Assembly (NCBI RefSeq): GCF_910592395.1
Contig: NC_088315.1
Location: 13,871,808 to 13,935,807, forward strand
Source: Lineus longissimus
Taxonomy: Eukaryota; Nemertea; Pilidiophora; Heteronemertea; Lineidae
Length of the DNA: 64,000 nucleotides
Reading direction: 5' to 3'
Made by a program: the position numbers and the translations under genes. The notes below the pieces were generated by a model. It had not been told where the DNA came from. It made no database searches and worked only from the letters and a program-made list of their open reading frames with translations. Below, piece after piece: positions 58,830 to 64,000 of this stretch. Position 1 is the first letter of the stretch. The number at the start of each line of letters is the position of its first letter.

Positions 58830-61800
58830 GAAATTTAGTCTTCATTTTCTGTATTAACTATGAATTCAGTCGTTAAAGGATGTGACTCAAGTGTCCTTTG
58901 GCAGAACAGTATTCGAATCATGCCTTGTCAAAACTGCCTAAAGTTTTGACATGGTTGCCTTTACATTTATTTACATTATGCTTAAAGGCATCGCTTGCTT
59001 AAATGCATAATGGTTAAAGGTCATGAAAAGTACCCATAAAGGAGTCTGAAATGTGTATTTCAGGGTAATTTACTAGACCCTTAAAGATGCTGAAATGTAG
59101 GAACCACAATAAAGCATCATTACGGACTGCTTAAATGTGACTTCAATTCAACCTTTACCAAGCTTTAAAGGTTGTGAAAGGTTTATTTCAGGTGTCATTT
59201 AGTTGGCTTTAAGTGGCATTTACATGGCCATTAAAGCTGCTGAAAGGAAGGGGCCATAAAGCACCTTTACGAACTGCTTAAAGGTGACTTAAAATTCAAT
59301 CTTTGGTTAAATATGGCACAAAAATTAGCATATGTAAACAATTTCACGTGGTATACCGCGGGAAATTGATAATGGCTGACCACTGTGACAGGCCGGCTTG
59401 GACTGTCAAATTGGGTAATGTTGCTTGAATATAGTTATTGTTAAATTGTGTTGTCAAATAGGATTCAGGAGATAAGGCCTGCTTTGGCGACTTCTTGTAA
59501 TGTAATCTGCTGGCTATGACAGCCCGATAGACCCTTTTAAAGTGCACGAAGCAATAGGTTTGCCAATTGGAATTTGTAAAGAATTAGGAGACTTAAGTGA
59601 GTAAGTGATTGCCATGTAAGAACATTTTCAATAAATAATTTGTTCTTGATAAACATGATTTGTATCTCATTGCTTAAAGGAATTGACTGCAGTAATCAGT
59701 ATTACTGCCATAAGAAATTATTCTTGAATGAATTTAAGGTATACCCAAATAATTATTTGAATGACCCCAGTATGGATGTTGTAACCCTTGCCAGCCTCAA
59801 ACCCTGCCCAAGGTTATAAAACGCCACCCCGTTCGGCCAGCCGGGCTTGCCAAACAGGTAAAAACTCTACCCTGTTTGGCGACCTGGAGACTTTACAACA
59901 CATTAGCCAATCGGAGCGCAATGGCGTCATATTTGAATTAATATGCGTATAATTAACAATGGCCGATTGCTCGCTTTCGATTCATTTTCTTTTACCAAAC
60001 TCCTTGTCAAAAATCGATGGAGAGGTGTATACACGAGTATGTGATTAAGTAAAATGGCTAAGGTCCTTCGCTTTAACTCATGTATTGAATGATAATGGGC
60101 TCTTCGAAAACTACAAATATTAATGAGTTCGGCTCTTCATTCAGGACAAGAAAAAGTCGCTGTTTGGTAAGCCGGGCTTGCCAAATAGTCACTTCCATAA
60201 ATGAATATCCCAATAAATATATTGTTATAATAAAATAAATATACCGTAATGAATACAAGTAGGGTCAGAAATATAATAATATTTGGTCATAGTTGCCATT
60301 TCAATTATTTTCATAAAAACCAACGATTATTCAGTGTAAATAGGTTAATTTCAACTCCAATAATCTAAAACACAATATGCACGTGCTCTTGTTGACGGAA
60401 ATAACTATTAATATCTATCGTGATGCTCATTGGTCGATGGATCTACCAATCCAAGCAATGCCATGATATATTTACCAAATCACGTGACATGTCTGTGGTG
60501 CTGGTTCTTTAATGCCTTCCTGTTCGCCAACGTGCATTTGGGAAGATCCGCCCAATGGTTTGCACTCTGACATTTTTTCGTTTTGAGGCCCCTTTGTCAA
60601 AGATAAAATAGGTTGTCACAGCAAAGATTCAAAGAGCGACCGCAATAACGAAAACAAGCGCTGACATAAAACGGCGGTTAATCGAAGGGTAGTGGCGTCG
60701 AGGACGACGAGGGGACTGGCGCTGGCATACACGCCGGTGCACCGAATCAGCGTGATGATCGGAACGAACCGACCGAATTGTGGCTAAAACCCACCGATTT
60801 GGGAATAAAAACTAATTTTCTGAAGATTCATAGTCAAATTCATATTTTGTCATACAGTATGTCTTCAGAGTTTACATATAAAGCACTTAACCGGCAATTC
60901 TCTGTCCAAAAATAGTGTTCGTGGTACGTCCGAAATCCAATGATGGAATTTGATTGACCAATGTCTTGCCCGAAAAAGGTTTGAATGACTTTAAAAAAAG
61001 GGAAATGCGACGTTTTGTATAGATGCTTACAGCTGTGTCGCAACCTCTAAACCGATGGGTTCCAACTCCAATGTGGGATGATGTCGTGTTCATTATCATG
61101 GACCCTACTATTGGCAGCTGTAGGCCTACAACTGACCGACCGACATTGACTATGTCTGTAGTCATGGTAGTGTTGTTACGTTGTGTAGGTTATACATGTA
61201 TCATTGCCCTAAAATGTTTTGGCGCAGTTGACATGCCACAGATTTTTCTGGCCTAATTTTTGGCAATGTCAAAATCTGCATGAAAAATATCGATAGTTTC
61301 GGCAACTTCGCGACCTGTCCCAACAAAAAACTAATGCCGCAGTACGCACAACGGGCAACCCCTGCGATTACAAAATATTTTCCTTCACTAATATGTGGCA
61401 GCACGCCAGTCCAGTGTAACTTCTAGGAGGGCCGGGGAAGTCACAGTGTTACTGTTCCAAAAACCTACCTAGATAAAGGCAAATGAAAAAAAGTGCCGAT
61501 TGACCGTTCACAACAGGCAACCCCAACCCACCTCAACCGCACCACTTCCCAACATTCACAGGGGGTCAAATTTGCTTGTAGAGACAATATCACAATCCAA
61601 TCGTCATAAATGAGCAAATAAATCTAAATCAGCGGTCTTAGAAACGGATCACAAAGATCCAATTATGTAATTGTCTCCGCCATCGGCTGAGACTTAGGGT
61701 ATTATTCTCTTCAAGAATAATTATTTCAGCAAACTCTCGTCCCCAGGTGAAAGCTTCATGTACATGAACACGGCAATGCATTGCAAAACATCGATAAAAC

Positions 61801-62385
61801 GAGGGTGTCCATGAACTAAGAAGTCAATCTCGGTTACAGCCGCGTAAGTGCTATGGGCATGCATAGCGCAATACATGTAAATTTTCAACCAATAAACCTC
61901 GCCATACCGGCACGATAACTGGTGCCCCGCGTTATGTGTATTACATATTGGCTGCACATATGGAGGAACGTAATGGATAAAGACCAGGGACTAGTCCACA
62001 CCATCGAAGCATTTTTCTATAATACCGGTTAATATAATATAATATTTGGAGTTTATGGGCTGTGAAATAAGAAAAAACGGCAGTGAATTAAAGCAGCTGA
62101 GTTTCAAGAATGTGTTCTTCCCTTCTGGACACTTTATGTTGCCTTGATCAGTCGTATTTCGCACATAAACCATCGCTCCGCTGAAGTGAAAGTGCGATGT
62201 TTTTGTTTTGTTTTTGTCAACATGCATGGCTGTGTGCATTCACGGCTGATCGTCCATGCACTGGATTTTGGTCTGAGAGCACTTATAGTTCCTGGACGTA
62301 TAGTTAGTCCATGTTATTCGGTGAAAATGTGCTGTACCGACGTGGGTCTATAGCACTTTCCACAGTATGTGGCAAATTTAACACA
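58830..62385. other. Stretch without recognisable genes
   Basis: 58960-59310 holds diverged duplications rich in CTTAAAGG-type words (for example ACTGCTTAAATGTGACTT at 59127 and ACTGCTTAAAGGTGACTT at 59274, about 147 bp apart). Further on there is no coding or structural signal that I can support. Confidence 0.4.
59088..59310. repeat. Diverged ~148-bp tandem duplication
   Basis: GATGCTGAAATG ... GGACTGCTTAAATGTGACTT (59088-59146) recurs as GCTGCTGAAAGG ... GAACTGCTTAAAGGTGACTT (59237-59293). Confidence 0.7.
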
Positions 62386-62388
62386 ATA

Positions 62389-62513
62389 TACTGTAACCCC
62401 GGTCCCAAATATTTGTAGGCATTTCATTTCGCAGCATAACAACAAACGGGCCATTTCAACCAAATGGCAATAAAAACAATAAAAGCCACCCAAACATTTT
62501 CGGGATTACAGTA
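62389..62513. mobile_element. 125-bp Tc1/mariner-like MITE
   Basis: TACTGTAACCCC and CGGGATTACAGTA are inverted ends, both flanked by TA; the repeat continues inward as CCAAATATTTG against CAAACATTTTCGGG. The TA target and CTGTA start fit a Tc1/mariner-derived MITE. Confidence 0.7.
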
Positions 62514-62765
62514 TACTGCAAACCTAATCGCAATCATAACTATCACTTCAGCTTATGACGGATAGTTTGGGGTGTGGTCTACTTTCGTGACCTACTGACG
62601 TACATGTATTCAATAACCTTTTGAGCTAAGGTATTCACATTTGGTATCAAACTTTAGCTTATGTTGAGTACCTGAACTGACCTACATTCGCGACACACTG
62701 ACCTGCTAAAGGACGAAAATAGCTGCCATGTTTCCAGCACCTTAATTATTTTGTCTTCCTTTCAG

Positions 62766-62969
62766 TTTCCTGCAGATGATGATGAATTGAATCTCCTAAA
62801 TGTCAACAACGAGGAAATGCTGTCTAATAAGCCCGACTTGGTGGCCCACCAACCTGATAGTAACCACAGCTCCAGGTGTTATGACACAGTATTGATGCAA
62901 TGGAGACTATTGACACCAAAAACGCTTGCCAAAGACAACTGGATGTACCAACAAAAAACTGTCTCCTAA
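62766..62969 (+). CDS. Exon-like open frame within tandem duplication
   Basis: TTGTCTTCCTTTCAG resembles a 3' splice site and opens a frame FPADDDELNLLNVNNEEML ... ending QQKTVS and TAA. The acidic, Asn-rich composition is protein-like but matches nothing I recognise. The frame runs through the first copy of the 170-bp tandem duplication and stops at the junction. In the second copy the equivalent frame is closed by a TAA created where TGGAGACTA became TGGAGATAA. Possibly a terminal exon or a pseudo-exon. Confidence 0.3.
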   Translation, partial: FPADDDELNLLNVNNEEMLSNKPDLVAHQPDSNHSSRCYDTVLMQWRLLTPKTLAKDNWMYQQKTVS

Positions 62970-63133
62970 ATGTCAACAACGAGGAAATGCTGTCTAATAA
63001 CCCCGACTTGGTGGCCCACCAACCTGATAGTAACCACAGCTCCAGGTGTTATGACACAGTATTGATGCAATGGAGATAATTGACACCAACAACGCTTGCC
63101 AAAGACAACTGGATGTACCAACAAAAAACTGTC
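62792..63133. repeat. 170-bp tandem duplication
   Basis: Two adjacent copies starting TCTCCTAAATGTCAACAACG (62792 and 62962), differing at only a few positions (for example AAGCCC/AACCCC and GGAGACTA/GGAGATAA). Confidence 0.95.
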
Positions 63134-63982
63134 GGCAACCAAAAAATACTTGAAACTCCTATGCCTTATCTATTTAAAGGTGACATGTTTCCTTGACAAA
63201 AAGCTGTCAATATTGAACCTTCTTCAAACCAACAGTGCAGTCATGGGTTTCGACTCAGGTCATTGACCCACGTGACCCACTTGAATTCAATGAAAAACCT
63301 AAGCAATATGGAGTTGGCAACTCAAACTTGTCTATTTGAAATGATATTATCAACCCTTTTGTCATCAAAACAAAAACGTCAGGTTAAGTACTTCTTTCTA
63401 CTTATTAAATCTGAGCTAAATTCTGTCATTTTAGCTCATCTTGGTGAGCTTATGTCATCACGTCTTGTCCGTCGGCGGTCGTCCGTTGTCCTGTGGCTTG
63501 CTGGTTTGTGAAATCAAGCGCATCGAAGCATTGGAGGTCTATTATGTTTCAGGCCGTATTCAGAAGGACCTTTCGATCGTTTGAATTTCTTACTATTGCC
63601 GCATGGGACGCTCTGGTTTTGTGCATGAAGTTCAGCTTTAGGAGGTGATATTTAAATAATTTGGGATTCCACTAAGAGTTCTTTGAAGAGTTAGCACCAT
63701 GTCTGTTCTATGTAAATGATTATGAAATCCATGTACAGTACAATGTACACTGCTTGTGCTCTTCGTTTTGTGTCTGTTTTCTCTATGGTTTTTCGGCGAT
63801 TATTTGCAATAATTGTGATCACTCCACCTTTATCATATAATGAGTTACAGATTTCAAAAAGTAGGTTTTGTATTTTTTATCAATACATACCGACTTAAGT
63901 TTCTGTACTACTGATACCTTAATCAGGAGCCATCACCACCTTTTAGGTGGCAGCACCACCACGGTGGTAATGATACGACATT
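63134..63982. other. No gene; contains a second AGCTCA-type element start
   Basis: Apart from the repeat start at 63425 no coding or RNA feature is supported. Near 63930 ACCACCTTTTAGGTGG and CACCACCACGGTGGT form small palindromes. Confidence 0.4.
63425..63500 (+). mobile_element. Second left end of the AGCTCACC element
   Basis: TTTTAGCTCATCTTGGTGAG, then CTTATGTCATCACGTCTTGT and a CCGTCGG-rich tract match the left end of the 1.2-kb element at 56245. The ~293-bp modules do not follow clearly, so this copy is truncated or diverged. Confidence 0.65.
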
Positions 63983-64000
63983 CCTTCGAAATTCGGTGCT
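63983..64000 (+). mobile_element. Possible end of the 1.1-kb TIR family at window edge
   Basis: CCTTCGAAATTCGGTGCT resembles the right-end block CCTTGAAGTCCGGTGCT of the family at 3310-4415. The window stops here. Confidence 0.25.

Overview
The window looks like animal nuclear DNA that is poor in genes and rich in mobile elements. There are no operons, long reading frames are rare, the base composition is AT-rich, and almost every recognisable coding stretch is a decayed transposon gene. The mixture of L2/CR1-like LINE 3' ends, a tRNA-headed SINE with a V/Meta-type core, Ty3/Gypsy and BEL/Pao remnants, PIF/Harbinger pieces and many small inverted-repeat elements fits a marine invertebrate. 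I cannot name the phylum with confidence.

Layout. 1-400: a 255-bp TA-flanked foldback element. 3.0-6.1 kb: two head-to-head copies of a ~1.1-kb inverted-repeat family; the left copy carries a TTAA-flanked insertion and the right copy a LINE fragment. 7.9-10.2 kb: two LINE C-terminal fragments around a 728-bp element with 16-bp perfect terminal repeats. 12.4 and 13.3-13.9 kb: tandem and spaced duplications. 17.1-17.9 kb: a TIR element holding the remains of a MADF/BESS-like accessory gene. 19.2-21.6 kb (minus): gag, protease and part of RT of a Ty3/Gypsy element joined directly to the 3' end of a BEL/Pao pol gene. 23.0-25.4 kb: a third copy of the 3-6 kb family, then a 5'-truncated LINE with an RT YADD motif.

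25.5-42.6 kb holds little coding material: MITEs, a 164-bp tandem duplication, tRNA-like SINE sequence, a pre-miRNA-like hairpin and a weak 2.3-kb TIR candidate. 42.7-43.8 kb: a decayed CR1-like LINE. 44.15-47.09 kb: a nested pair of foldback elements, the inner one flanked by a 6-bp target duplication and built from inverted arrays of a 21-bp palindromic unit. 48.2-48.8 kb: a frameshifted PIF/Harbinger transposase.

Only two stretches look like ordinary exons of unrecognised genes: 52.43-52.89 kb (minus) and 54.98-55.36 kb (plus, with a clean 3' splice site). Downstream of the second is a segmental duplication (55.9-57.6 and 57.7-58.5 kb) in which each copy carries an insertion missing from the other, so two further elements can be delimited exactly. 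The last 1.6 kb holds a 170-bp tandem duplication of an exon-like sequence and a second start of the 1.2-kb element seen at 56.2 kb.

I found no new defence or metabolic system. The notable material is structural: nested foldback elements, a chimeric retroelement, and insertions whose empty sites are preserved in neighbouring paralogous copies.
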